Shown piece by piece: positions 15,993 through 24,349 of a stretch of 64,000 nucleotides of DNA. How positions within the stretch are numbered: position 1 is the first letter of the stretch; every line of letters starts with the position of its first letter. The notes under the pieces were generated by a model that searched no databases, was not told the DNA's origin, and saw only the letters and a program-made list of their open reading frames with translations. The translations under genes and the position numbers were made by a program. This DNA is from Microbacteriaceae bacterium PS02070 (GTDB taxonomy: Bacteria; Actinomycetota; Actinomycetes; Actinomycetales; Microbacteriaceae), in contig JASCPE010000001.1 of assembly GCA_029959865.1 (NCBI GenBank), forward strand, positions 62,001-126,000, in the 5' to 3' direction.

Positions 15993-17005
15993 GACTTGGC
16001 CGTCACGGTGGCCGTCAGCGCAGGGATGACCGTCTCGCCATACACGCGGAGGGTCTCTTCCTTGTTGTCGTGCTGGAGGTACCCCGCGAACTGATCCACT
16101 CCGATCTCGCGCAGCTGCTCCAGCTTGTCGATGTGGTCCTGCGCACTGCCGAGGATGCAGAAGCGATCCACGATGTCGTCCGGGACGAAGTCGACGTGGT
16201 CGTTGCCGCTCTTGCCGTGGGTGTTGTAGTCGTAGCCCTTGCGCCCCTCGATGTAGTCGGTGAGGGCCTGCGGCACGGCACCGTCGGCGCCGTATTTGGC
16301 GACGATGTCGGCAACGTGGTTGCCGACCATGCCCCCGAACCAGCGGCACTGGTCGCGCATGTGCTCCCAGTCGTCGCCGATGTACATGGGGGCCGCGACG
16401 CAGAAGGTGATCGCGTCCGGGTCGCGTCCGGCCTTCTCCGCCGCGTCCCGGACGACCTTGATCATCCACTTCGCGATGTCGACATCGGCCAGCTGCAGGA
16501 TGAAGCCGTCGCCGACCTCGCCGGTGAGCTTCAAGGCGAGCGGACCGTACGCGGCGACCCACACCTCCAGCTCGGAGCCCTTCGACCACGGGAACTGCAA
16601 CGTTGCGTCGTTGTATTCGACAGCACGAGAGTTCGCGAGTTCGCGAATCACGTGCACCGATTGGCGGAGCTCCTTGAGAGTGGTCGGCGTGCCGTTGGTC
16701 ACACGCACCGCGGAGTCACCGCGGCCGATTCCGCAGACCGTGCGGTTGCCGTACATCTCGTTCAGGGTCGCGAACACCGATGCCGTCACCGTCCAATCCC
16801 GGGTCGCAGGGTTGGTGACGAACGGGCCGACCTTGACCTTGCGGGTCTGCGCGAGGATCGCCGAATAGATGACGTACGGCTCCTCCCACAGCAGGTGCGA
16901 GTCGAAGGTCCACACGTGGCTGAAGCCATGGGCTTCCGCGAGGGTCGCGAGTTGCACCACGCGCGAGGCGGGCGGGTTGGTCTGCAGAACGACTCCGAAA
17001 TCCAT
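15989..17005 (-). CDS. LLM-class F420-type oxidoreductase in the pyrimidine cluster (TIGR03842-like)
   Basis: The product is 338 residues of the bacterial luciferase-like fold. It starts MDFGVVLQTNPPASRV and shows FSHVWTFDSHLLWEEPYV (His in the flavin/F420 contact region), KVGPFVTNPATRDW, GIGRGDSAVR and LQLADVDIAKWMI. From memory it fits the CPS_4043/TIGR03842 group of putative F420-dependent oxidoreductases. It lies 9 bp after dihydropyrimidinase and overlaps a transporter permease. The cluster lacks PydA/PreTA-type dihydropyrimidine dehydrogenase, so this enzyme is the best candidate for a reductive (or RutA-like oxidative) step on the ring; that assignment is inference. GGAGTT precedes the ATG. 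Confidence 0.78.
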   Translation of the reverse strand: MDFGVVLQTNPPASRVVQLATLAEAHGFSHVWTFDSHLLWEEPYVIYSAILAQTRKVKVGPFVTNPATRDWTVTASVFATLNEMYGNRTVCGIGRGDSAVRVTNGTPTTLKELRQSVHVIRELANSRAVEYNDATLQFPWSKGSELEVWVAAYGPLALKLTGEVGDGFILQLADVDIAKWMIKVVRDAAEKAGRDPDAITFCVAAPMYIGDDWEHMRDQCRWFGGMVGNHVADIVAKYGADGAVPQALTDYIEGRKGYDYNTHGKSGNDHVDFVPDDIVDRFCILGSAQDHIDKLEQLREIGVDQFAGYLQHDNKEETLRVYGETVIPALTATVTAKS

Positions 17006-17014
17006 CCGAACTCC

Positions 17015-18451
17015 TTAGATGAGGTACTGAGTCAGGCCGCGCTTGACGAACTGCCCATCACCCTTGTTGCCGACGTATCCGGAGTCATCGACGATGACGC
17101 GGCCGCGAGAGATGACCGTGTCGACGTGCCCGTCGATCTCGAAGCCCTCCCACGCGGAGTGGTCCATGTTCATGTGGTGCGTCTTGCCGACGCCGATGGA
17201 GGTGTGACCGTTCGGGTCGTAGACGACGATGTCGCCGTCGGCGCCGGGCTGGATGACACCCTTTTTTCCGTAGAGACCGAACATGCGCGCCGGGGTGGTG
17301 CTGGTCAGTTCCACCCAGCGCTCCAGCGTGAGCTCGCCCGTGACGACGCCCTGGTACATGAGGTCGAGGCGGTGCTCGACCGAGCCGATGCCGTTGGGGA
17401 TCTTGCGGAAGTCACCGATGCCCAGGTCCTTCTGCCCCTTCATGCAGAACGGGCAGTGGTCCGTGGAGACCATCTGCAGGTCGTTGGTGCGCAGCGCCTG
17501 CCACATGTGGTCTTGGTGCCCCTCCTCCCGCGAGCGCAGCGGGGTCGAGCACACCCACTTGGCGCCCTCGAAGTCGCCCCACTGTTCGCTGGAGGCGCCG
17601 AGCTGGTCCTCAAGAGAAAGGTAGAGGTACTGCGGACAGGTCTCACCGAACACGTTCTGACCGGCATCGCGGGCCGTGGCGAGCTGCGCAACAGCCTGCT
17701 TCGCACTCACGTGCACGACGTAGAGCGGCGCTCCGGTGAGGTTGGCGAGCATGATCGCGCGGTGCGTGGCTTCTTCCTCGGCCTGCCAGGCGCGTGCAAT
17801 GCCGTGGAAGTAGGGCGTCGTCTTGCCCGCTTCGACCAGCTGTTCGGCGAGGACATCGATCACGGGGCCGTTCTCGGCGTGCATCATCGGCAGGAGACCG
17901 GTGTCTGCCGCGACCTGCATCGCCTTGAGGATCTGCGCGTCGTCGGAGTAGAACACCCCGGGGTACGCCATGAACATCTTGAAGCTGGTGATGCCTTCGT
18001 CGATGAGCGTCGGAAGCACCGCGAGCGAGTCCTTGTCGACCCCGCCGACGATCTGGTGGAAGGCGTAGTCGATTGCGCAGTTGCCGGCAGCCAGCTCGTG
18101 CCACTTCGCGAGGCCGTCGAGGACACGCTCGCCGTATGTCTGCACGGCGAAATCGATGATCGTGGTGGTCCCGCCCCACGCCGCAGCGCGAGTGCCGGTC
18201 TCAAAGGTGTCCGAGGCGAACGTGCCACCGAAGGGCAGCTGCATGTGGGTGTGCGCGTCGATGCCCCCGGGGATGACGTACTTTCCGGTGGCGTCGATGA
18301 CGGTGTCCACCGAGGCTGCGAGGTCGGTGCCGAGCAGTTCGGAGCCCGGGGTCAGAACGGCGACGATCTTCTCGCCGTCAATGAGGACGTCGGCTTCGGC
18401 GCGTCCGGTCGCTGAGACGACGGTGCCGCCGGTGATGAGTGTGGTTGCCAT
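17015..18451 (-). CDS. hydA: dihydropyrimidinase / D-hydantoinase
   Basis: The product is 478 residues of the cyclic amidohydrolase family. It hydrolyses 5,6-dihydrouracil or dihydrothymine (or hydantoins) to N-carbamoyl-beta-amino acids. Metal ligands are visible: H67-x-H69 in DAHTHMQ, the carboxylated Lys158 in SFKMFMAYPG, and His in MMHAENG and VVHVSAK. The tail blocks ETCPQYLYLS and STDHCPF are those of dihydropyrimidinases. The start ATG has GGAG 6-9 nt upstream. It lies between the carbamoyl-hydrolysing enzyme and the LLM oxidoreductase, so ring reduction, ring opening and decarbamoylation are adjacent. Confidence 0.93.
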   Translation of the reverse strand: MATTLITGGTVVSATGRAEADVLIDGEKIVAVLTPGSELLGTDLAASVDTVIDATGKYVIPGGIDAHTHMQLPFGGTFASDTFETGTRAAAWGGTTTIIDFAVQTYGERVLDGLAKWHELAAGNCAIDYAFHQIVGGVDKDSLAVLPTLIDEGITSFKMFMAYPGVFYSDDAQILKAMQVAADTGLLPMMHAENGPVIDVLAEQLVEAGKTTPYFHGIARAWQAEEEATHRAIMLANLTGAPLYVVHVSAKQAVAQLATARDAGQNVFGETCPQYLYLSLEDQLGASSEQWGDFEGAKWVCSTPLRSREEGHQDHMWQALRTNDLQMVSTDHCPFCMKGQKDLGIGDFRKIPNGIGSVEHRLDLMYQGVVTGELTLERWVELTSTTPARMFGLYGKKGVIQPGADGDIVVYDPNGHTSIGVGKTHHMNMDHSAWEGFEIDGHVDTVISRGRVIVDDSGYVGNKGDGQFVKRGLTQYLI

Positions 18452-18460
18452 GGGTTCTCC

Positions 18461-19309
18461 TTACGGTGCGACGATCTCGCCGTAGCTGTCGGGGCGACGG
18501 TCGCGGTAGAACTGCCAGTCGTCGCGCATCTGCTGGACGAGGTCCATGTCCAGGTCGCGGATGAGGATCTCCTCCTTCTCACCGGACCCGAGCTCGCCGA
18601 CGTGGTTTCCGCGCGGGTCGACGATCTGGCTGGTGCCGTAGAAGTCGACCGCCTCGTCGCCGTACTCGTTGTCCTCGCGGCCGACTCGGTTGGGGGCGAG
18701 GACGAAGTAGCCGTTCGCGACGGCGGCTGCGGGCTGCTCGACCTCCCACAGGCGGTTGGACAATCCGGGTTTGGTCGCGTTGGGGTTGAAGGCGAGGTGT
18801 GCGCCGTTGAGGCCGAGTTCGCGCCAGGCCTCCGGGAAGTGCCGGTCGTAACAGATGATGACGCCGACCTTGCCGACGGCGGTGTCGAAGACCGGGTAGC
18901 CCTGGTTGCCCGGACGGAAGTAGAACTTCTCCCAGAACTTGTCCACGTGCGGGATGTGGTTCTTGCGGTACTGACCGAGGATCGTGCCGTCAGCGTCGAC
19001 GACGACGGCTGTGTTGTAGTAGACCCCGGTCTGAGCCTCTTCGTAGATCGGGAGCACCATGACCATGTTCAGTTCCTTCGCGAGCGCCGCGAAGCGCTGC
19101 ACGATGGGGCCGTCCGAGGGCTCCGCGTAGCGGTAGTACTTCTTGTCCTGTGTGATGCCGAAGTACGGCCCGTAGAAGAGCTCTTGGAAGCAGATGACCT
19201 GCGCTCCCTGGGCTGCGGCGTCGCGGGCGAACTGCTCGTGCTTGTCGAGCATCGACTCCTTGTCGCCTGTCCATGTGGTCTGCGTGATCGCAGCACGTAC
19301 GGTTGCCAT
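18461..19309 (-). CDS. nitrilase-superfamily amidohydrolase, beta-ureidopropionase
   Basis: The product is 282 residues from ATG 19309. The Glu-Lys-Cys triad is visible: Glu43 (CFQELFYGP), Lys116 (QYRKNHIPH) and Cys153 (ICYDRHFPEAWRE). The combination fits N-carbamoyl-beta-alanine/N-carbamoyl-D-amino acid hydrolases, which release CO2, ammonia and a beta-amino acid. It is the first gene of the long minus-strand block. GGAGG lies 5 nt before ATG 19309; an in-frame GTG at 19315 would overlap that ribosome site and is less likely. Confidence 0.9.
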   Translation of the reverse strand: MATVRAAITQTTWTGDKESMLDKHEQFARDAAAQGAQVICFQELFYGPYFGITQDKKYYRYAEPSDGPIVQRFAALAKELNMVMVLPIYEEAQTGVYYNTAVVVDADGTILGQYRKNHIPHVDKFWEKFYFRPGNQGYPVFDTAVGKVGVIICYDRHFPEAWRELGLNGAHLAFNPNATKPGLSNRLWEVEQPAAAVANGYFVLAPNRVGREDNEYGDEAVDFYGTSQIVDPRGNHVGELGSGEKEEILIRDLDMDLVQQMRDDWQFYRDRRPDSYGEIVAP

Positions 19310-19324
19310 TGCCACCTCCAGGTC

Positions 19325-19342
19325 GGGTCCGCCATTGGACCC
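19325..19342. promoter_or_regulatory. inverted repeat upstream of pyrimidine operon (possible operator)
   Basis: GGGTCC-N6-GGACCC lies 16 bp before the beta-ureidopropionase start, in the gap between that gene and the divergent MocR regulator. It could be an operator or a leader hairpin. No consensus -35/-10 pair stands out in the 156-bp gap. Confidence 0.3.
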
Positions 19343-19465
19343 GTGTGCGACCGAGCGTACGGGTTTCCGTCGGCTTTTCCGTTACTGTCGTCCTTGAACA
19401 TTTCCCGGCAATTTCCGAGTGTGTCGGCGCCGTAAACACTGAGCGCGGACGCGGGAAGGAAGCGC

Positions 19466-20803
19466 ATGCTGACGCGGTTGACCGAGCTGGAACATCGCAC
19501 GCCGCTCGCGATCGCAACCGAGATCTCCCGCCTCGTGCGGGAGGGGACGATTTCCCCCGGTGAGCGGTTGCCGACCGTGCGGGAGGTCGCAGCGGGCCTC
19601 GCGGTCTCGGCGGGCACCGTCTCCGCCGCGTGGCGGGCCCTCGCCGATGCGGGACTGATCGTGTCGCGTGGCCGCTCCGGGACGTTCGTGCGATCGGTGC
19701 GGGCGACATCGATGACGTCACGCCTGCAGGGACTCGCCGCCTCCCCTGCCGCGCGCCTGGACCTTTCGCGAGGAACACCGGACCCGGCGATGCTTCCGTC
19801 ACTGGAGACGGCGCTCTCCCATGCGAAGCCGCGGGCGGACACCGGCGGGTATCACGACGCACCCGTCCTGCCGGAGTTGCGCGACGTGCTCGTCGAACAG
19901 TGGCCGACGCGCGTGGAGGCACTGACGATCGTCGACGGTGCGCTGGATGCCATCTCGCGCATTCTGGAGCTCGTCGCGCGGTTCGGTGACACGGTCGCCC
20001 TGGAGTCCCCCGGATTCCCGCACTTCTTCGACCTCCTGGACGCGATCGGTGTCCAGGCCGTCCCACTCGAGGTCGACGACTCGGGTGTCACGCCCCTGTC
20101 GCTGGCACGGGCGCTCGCGCGCAAGCCGGCCGCGGTGATTCTGCAGCCCCGCGCGCAGAACCCGACCGGGGTATCGATGTCTAAGGAACGGGCGCGGGCG
20201 CTGGCAAACGTGCTCGTGACGGGAGCGGACTGGCGCAGGATCACCGTCATCGAGGACGACCATTCCGGACTCATCGCGTCGGCACCCGCCGTGACGCTGT
20301 CGACGTGGCTGCCCTCTCAGGTCGTGCATGTGCGGAGCTTCTCAAAGTCGCACGGCCCGGACCTCCGCATTGCGGCTGTCAGCGGGCCGCGCCCGCTCAT
20401 CGACCGCTTGGTGCGCCGCCGCGCGCTCGGCCCGGGCTGGACGTCCCGGCTGTTGCAATCCGTGCTCTACGAACTGCTCACCGAGGAGAGCGCCGTCGCC
20501 CGGGTGCGCACGGCACGACTCATCTATCGCGACCGGATCGACCGGCTGGCCGTCGCGCTGAGGCGCCTCGGCATCGAAGTCGGCGACCCGGACGGCATCA
20601 ATCTGTGGCTGCCTGTGCGCGATGAACGCGCCGCCCTCGTGAGGCTCGCCGCCTCCGGCATCTCCGCTGCCGCCGGTGCGCCGTTCCACGCGCCGGGTGC
20701 GGCATACGAACCGCACCTGCGTGTGACCGCGGGAATGGTCATCGAGAACGTCCGCCTCGTTGCGGAGACTCTCGCCGACGCAGCCTCCGCCACCAGCGAG
20801 TAG
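19466..20803 (+). CDS. MocR-type regulator (GntR winged helix + aminotransferase-like domain)
   Basis: The product is 445 residues. A GntR winged helix occupies about residues 10-75 (IATEISRLVREGTISPGERLPTVREVAAGLAVSAGTVSAAWRALADAG). A fold-type I PLP domain follows, with the pyridoxal Lys294 in the SFSKSHGPDLR context and an aminotransferase-like small domain. MocR/PdxR/GabR proteins sense amino acids or PLP imines and usually regulate a neighbouring, often divergent, operon. Here the divergent operon makes beta-alanine and ends with a PLP aminotransferase, so it is the likely regulator of the pyrimidine block. AGGAAG precedes the ATG. Confidence 0.88.
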   Translation: MLTRLTELEHRTPLAIATEISRLVREGTISPGERLPTVREVAAGLAVSAGTVSAAWRALADAGLIVSRGRSGTFVRSVRATSMTSRLQGLAASPAARLDLSRGTPDPAMLPSLETALSHAKPRADTGGYHDAPVLPELRDVLVEQWPTRVEALTIVDGALDAISRILELVARFGDTVALESPGFPHFFDLLDAIGVQAVPLEVDDSGVTPLSLARALARKPAAVILQPRAQNPTGVSMSKERARALANVLVTGADWRRITVIEDDHSGLIASAPAVTLSTWLPSQVVHVRSFSKSHGPDLRIAAVSGPRPLIDRLVRRRALGPGWTSRLLQSVLYELLTEESAVARVRTARLIYRDRIDRLAVALRRLGIEVGDPDGINLWLPVRDERAALVRLAASGISAAAGAPFHAPGAAYEPHLRVTAGMVIENVRLVAETLADAASATSE

Positions 20804-20818
20804 TCGCTGCCACGACCG

Positions 20819-20907
20819 ACGCCCGACGACGGTGCCACCGCCACGACCGAGGAGCTGCCGCCACGACCGAGGAGGGGACGCGACGACCGAACGCCCGACG
20901 ACGGTGC
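20819..20907. repeat. short direct repeats upstream of HNH gene
   Basis: A 17-bp unit ACGCCCGACGACGGTGC occurs at 20819-20835 and 20891-20907. Between them CCGCCACGACCGAGGAG occurs twice (20838-20854 and 20858-20874, 20-bp spacing). The 243-bp gap 20804-21046 otherwise holds only the promoter of the next gene. Confidence 0.7.
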
Positions 20908-21034
20908 GCGGCGGCCACGCGACGCGCGCCAGTGCGATCTCGAGCGCGACGGCGATCTTGAGCGAGACTTCGGCGGGCCGGATCGATGCCGGGGCGCCTG
21001 TGGAAAGTGGGCGGCCAATGTCGTACCTCTCTTC

Positions 21035-21040
21035 TATACT
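21035..21040 (+). promoter_or_regulatory. -10 box TATACT, leaderless HNH gene
   Basis: TATACT ends 6 nt before ATG 21047, a close match to the consensus and one of the clearest leaderless promoters in the window. Confidence 0.6.
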
Positions 21041-21046
21041 TCAGAC

Positions 21047-22573
21047 ATGGAACGCGGTTCTCTTTCGGATTTCTCTTCGCCTTCCGGCGTGAGACTCTCC
21101 GACGAGCTCGCGGTTCGACGTGTCCTTGTGCGGGGCATCGCAAAGAACGTGCGCAAAGCGGCAAAGCTCCAGGCTCGACTCGCGACTCAGCTGTATTCGG
21201 CCATGCTCCTTGCCCGAGAAGACGCGGCGAACTCCGATGTGCTCGCGTCGTCATCGGATCTCCCGATCCGCGACATCGCCGCCGAGATCGCGGCCGAGAT
21301 CCGCGAGTCGGATCGGCTCGTCCAACGCCAACTCAGCGACGCTTTCGTACTCGCCGAACGTTTCCGCCTCACGCACTCCGCACTTCGCGACGGCTTCATC
21401 ACGGTGAAGCAGGCGCAGATCATCGCCGAGCACGGCGCACGTCTCGACGACGACGCTGAGCGTGCCGAGTACGAGGCGCGCGTTATCGAGGTCGCCGAGA
21501 GGGAGGCGCCGTCGGTGACCCGTCGGTTCGCGAGGGCCGTGGCGGAGGAGCTACTTCCGACCTCGATCGAGGATCGGCACGCCGCGGCCGCAGAGAAGAG
21601 GTGCGTGTATGTCAGCGACCTCGACGATGGAATGGCCGCCCTTTCGGCCATCTTGCCCGCGACGTTGGCGCACGGTGCGTACGATCGCCTGACCCAGTTG
21701 GCGACCGCCGCTCGGGAGTGTGCAGACGCGTCCACCGACGAGGGTGCGCACTCCTCTTCCCGCGGGTGCGCGAGCGGCGCATGCGACAGGGCGGAAGGCT
21801 GCCGCGGTCGGCAGAGCGAGCGTGACGCGCGGTCAATCGATCAGCGTCGCGCCGACCTCTTCGCCGATCTTCTCCTGACCGGGGTTCCCGAGGGGTGCGA
21901 CAACGCCGAGGCACTCGGTGCGATCCGCGGCCAGGTGAACATCGTGGTTCCGGTCTTGACCCTCATCCGGGGAGGTGGAACGCCGGCGACCCTCAACGGT
22001 CGTCAGCCGATTGACGCCGGCACGGCACGGAGGCTCGCGGGTGCCGCCTCGGGGTGGAACCGCATCCTGTCCGATCCCGCGACGGGTCATGCACTGCACG
22101 TCGACCGCTATCGTCCCTCGGCGGCGATCCGGCGCACGCTCCAGGCGATGGACGAGCGGTGCCGGTTCCCGGGGTGCGCTCGCCTCGCGCGGACGGCGGA
22201 TCTTGACCACGTTCACGACGCCGCGTACGGCGGATCAACCTCGACCGAGAACCTCTCGCACGTCTGCCGCCGACATCACACCCTCAAGCACCACACGCGG
22301 TGGAGCGTCAGAAAAGACCCCGGCGGCATCGTCACCTGGACCAGTCCGACCGGGACGCAATACCCCGATCGCCGGTTCCCGGTCGGAGCGCCTGCGGGCG
22401 TCCGGTTCCTCGCCGACCCCGCGCCGACGGCTTCAGGTTCCGCGCCCACGCCCGTGTCGCAGCCCACACCCACACCTTCGCATGCGCCCGCACCCGCGTC
22501 GGGTCCCGCACCTGCGTCGGGTCCCACACCCACGCCGAGTCCCGTGCCTGCGTCCGGTGATCCACCTTTCTGA
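21047..22573 (+). CDS. DUF222 protein with C-terminal HNH endonuclease domain
   Basis: The product is 508 residues. An N-terminal DUF222 region with long helices (about residues 20-250) precedes an HNH module at about residues 370-420: CRFPGC, then DLDHVHDAAYGGSTSTENLSH and CRRHHTLKHH, with the two zinc CxxC-like pairs and the catalytic His pair. The last 50 residues are a Pro/Ala/Ser/Thr-rich low-complexity tail with repeated APASGP units. Such proteins occur in many copies per genome in Micrococcales; their role is not established. A probable linker at about residues 230-255 is Cys-rich (SRGCASGACDRAEGC), which is unusual. Neighbours do not suggest a function. Confidence 0.82.
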   Translation: MERGSLSDFSSPSGVRLSDELAVRRVLVRGIAKNVRKAAKLQARLATQLYSAMLLAREDAANSDVLASSSDLPIRDIAAEIAAEIRESDRLVQRQLSDAFVLAERFRLTHSALRDGFITVKQAQIIAEHGARLDDDAERAEYEARVIEVAEREAPSVTRRFARAVAEELLPTSIEDRHAAAAEKRCVYVSDLDDGMAALSAILPATLAHGAYDRLTQLATAARECADASTDEGAHSSSRGCASGACDRAEGCRGRQSERDARSIDQRRADLFADLLLTGVPEGCDNAEALGAIRGQVNIVVPVLTLIRGGGTPATLNGRQPIDAGTARRLAGAASGWNRILSDPATGHALHVDRYRPSAAIRRTLQAMDERCRFPGCARLARTADLDHVHDAAYGGSTSTENLSHVCRRHHTLKHHTRWSVRKDPGGIVTWTSPTGTQYPDRRFPVGAPAGVRFLADPAPTASGSAPTPVSQPTPTPSHAPAPASGPAPASGPTPTPSPVPASGDPPF

Positions 22574-22657
22574 GGCGCTCGAAGGCACCCGTCACGCACC
22601 ACTCGTCGCGTCAGCCGCGCCTCGCGCCGGTTGGGCCGCGGGCGTCGGCTCCGTGCA

Positions 22658-23215
22658 CTACTCGATGACGCGCTGGCAGGAGCCGACCAGGCCGCTGTCC
22701 CGATAAGACCAGGTCGCGGAATTCTCGGTCGCGACGACGTCAACAACGTCGACCTGTCCGCCGCCATCGGCCCACGTGAGAGTCACGGGGTAGAGCTGTG
22801 AGTAGGTGAGTTCATCGTCGAAGTCGATGAGATATCCGTCCGCGTCATCGGGCATCGTGACAACGCCGGTGTCGGTCGGCCGATATGGGTAGGTCAAGCC
22901 CAGATCAACGAACTCGATTTCGTCCTCGGTGATCTGGACCGTCCCCACGGGTGAGCACATCCACAACCCCTGAGAGTAGTCCGCGAAACCGATCTCGTTG
23001 TCGGGGGCGCTCGGCGCCTCGGAGCTGGTGGGCGACGCGGAGCTGGTGGGCGACGCGGAGCCGGTCGCGCTGACGCTAGACGTCGCTGGCGGATTCGGCG
23101 AGCCGCTCGATGAGGTACTCGTCGAGGGCTCGGACGCGACCGGCGCCCCGGAGCACCCGACGATCGCAACAATCACCAATGTCAAACTCAACGCAGACCA
23201 CCGTGTCGCCCCCAT
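22658..23215 (-). CDS. hypothetical lipoprotein with Ser/Thr/Pro linker
   Basis: The product is 185 residues from ATG 23215. The signal MGATRWSALSLTLVIVAIVGCSG ends in a lipobox with Cys at about 21. About 50 residues of Ser, Thr, Pro and Ala (with two SASPTSS-like units) lead to an acidic C-terminal domain (GLWMCSPVGTVQITEDEIEF...) that has two Cys, possibly a disulfide. I do not recognise the fold. The chosen start lies 7 nt after a TACGAT box, i.e. leaderless; in-frame starts at 23224 and 23233 would precede the predicted transcription start. It is convergent with the HNH gene. Confidence 0.65.
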   Translation of the reverse strand: MGATRWSALSLTLVIVAIVGCSGAPVASEPSTSTSSSGSPNPPATSSVSATGSASPTSSASPTSSEAPSAPDNEIGFADYSQGLWMCSPVGTVQITEDEIEFVDLGLTYPYRPTDTGVVTMPDDADGYLIDFDDELTYSQLYPVTLTWADGGGQVDVVDVVATENSATWSYRDSGLVGSCQRVIE

Positions 23216-23222
23216 GGTGGCC

Positions 23223-23228
23223 ATCGTA
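23223..23228 (-). promoter_or_regulatory. -10 box TACGAT, leaderless lipoprotein gene
   Basis: TACGAT on the minus strand ends 7 nt before ATG 23215 and so decides between three in-frame start codons. Confidence 0.45.
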
Positions 23229-23284
23229 GTCACGGACGGACTTATGTTCCGCCCGTCGCCGCCGCTACTGTCTGGATGCCGACG

Positions 23285-24247
23285 TCACAGCGCGGCGTCG
23301 AGAGCGTCCCGCGCGAGCGTGCGTGTCAGGTCGGGGGTGCGCATCCACAGGGGGCGCATGATGGGCTGTACGCCCTCGCGGTCGATGGACTCGACCTCGC
23401 CCGCGTCTTCCTCGGCCAGGAGCCACGCATCCAGCACACCGCTGCGGTGGCGCGCGCCGTAGAAGGCCGCGACACCGGCGGCAGAGCAGGGGACCCCGAC
23501 AACTCGAAGGCAGACCTCGGCCATGCCGCGGACGGCCGCGCCCCCGATGATCGGCGAGACCCCCACGACGCGCGCGGCTGTCTCGGCGAGCGCGGCCCGC
23601 ACTCCGGGCACCGCAAGGATCGGAGCGAGCGAGACGATGGGGTTGGACGGAGCAAGAATCACGACGTCCGCCTCGGCGATAGCCTCAACGACGCCCGGCG
23701 CCGGGACCGCCGCGTCGATCCCCGGGTTCTCGAAGCCCAGAGGCTCGATGGCCGCACGGTGGCGCGTCCACCATTCCTGAAAGTGCATATGCCCGTCCGC
23801 GAGCACGACCTGCGTGTCCACCTCGGTGTTTGTCATCGGCAAGAGCGTGGCACCCAAGTCCCAGCGCTGCTGCAGGCGCGCGAGGACATCCGTCGGCGAG
23901 AGGCCATCCCGGAGCCACCCGGTGCGCGCCACGTGCGCGCCGAGGTCGAGGTCACCCAGTTCGAACCAGTCCCACCCCGCACCCCACGCTCGCAACTCGC
24001 CCGCCACGCGCAACGACTCGCCGGCGCGCCCCCAACCCTTCACCGAGTCCTTCACACCCGCCAGTGCGTAGAGCATCGAATCGACGTCGGGCTGAAGGCG
24101 AATGCCCGTCAGCCAGAGGTCGTCGCCGGTGTTGCAAATGACGGTGAGCGTGCCGCCGCGTGCGGCGACCTCGTCGCGCAGGCCGACGGCGAACGTCGAT
24201 CCGCCGACTCCTCCGGCCAGGAGCACGACCCGGGGGCCTGTCACCAT
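23285..24247 (-). CDS. cofD: CofD/FbiA, phospholactate (phosphoenolpyruvyl) transferase of F420 biosynthesis
   Basis: The product is 320 residues from ATG 24247. It transfers the phospholactyl or enolpyruvyl-phosphate group from the GDP-activated CofC product onto FO, making F420-0 or dehydro-F420-0. Seen: LLAGGVGGSTFAVGL near the N-terminus, VICNTGDDLWLTGIRLQPDVDSMLYALAG, PMTNTEVDTQVV, and ILAPSNPIVSLAPILAVPGV, all CofD signatures. ATG 24247 has AGAAGG about 9 nt upstream; the frame extends 13 codons further to 24286, which would put the start inside the leader. It is divergent from cofE across 102 bp. Confidence 0.93.
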   Translation of the reverse strand: MVTGPRVVLLAGGVGGSTFAVGLRDEVAARGGTLTVICNTGDDLWLTGIRLQPDVDSMLYALAGVKDSVKGWGRAGESLRVAGELRAWGAGWDWFELGDLDLGAHVARTGWLRDGLSPTDVLARLQQRWDLGATLLPMTNTEVDTQVVLADGHMHFQEWWTRHRAAIEPLGFENPGIDAAVPAPGVVEAIAEADVVILAPSNPIVSLAPILAVPGVRAALAETAARVVGVSPIIGGAAVRGMAEVCLRVVGVPCSAAGVAAFYGARHRSGVLDAWLLAEEDAGEVESIDREGVQPIMRPLWMRTPDLTRTLARDALDAAL

Positions 24248-24349
24248 GCTGCGCGTCCCTTCTCGACCTCCCAGCGTACGGCGCACACCGCACGGATAGG
24301 TCCCCGCCCCTATCCTGAGAAATCACGCACTCGAACCGGAAGGCGGCGG

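Noticed and set aside
23276..24349. Extension of cofE to a 623-residue protein.
   Set aside because: The additional part is the reverse strand of cofD; ATG 24350 has a ribosome site and starts the CofE homology.
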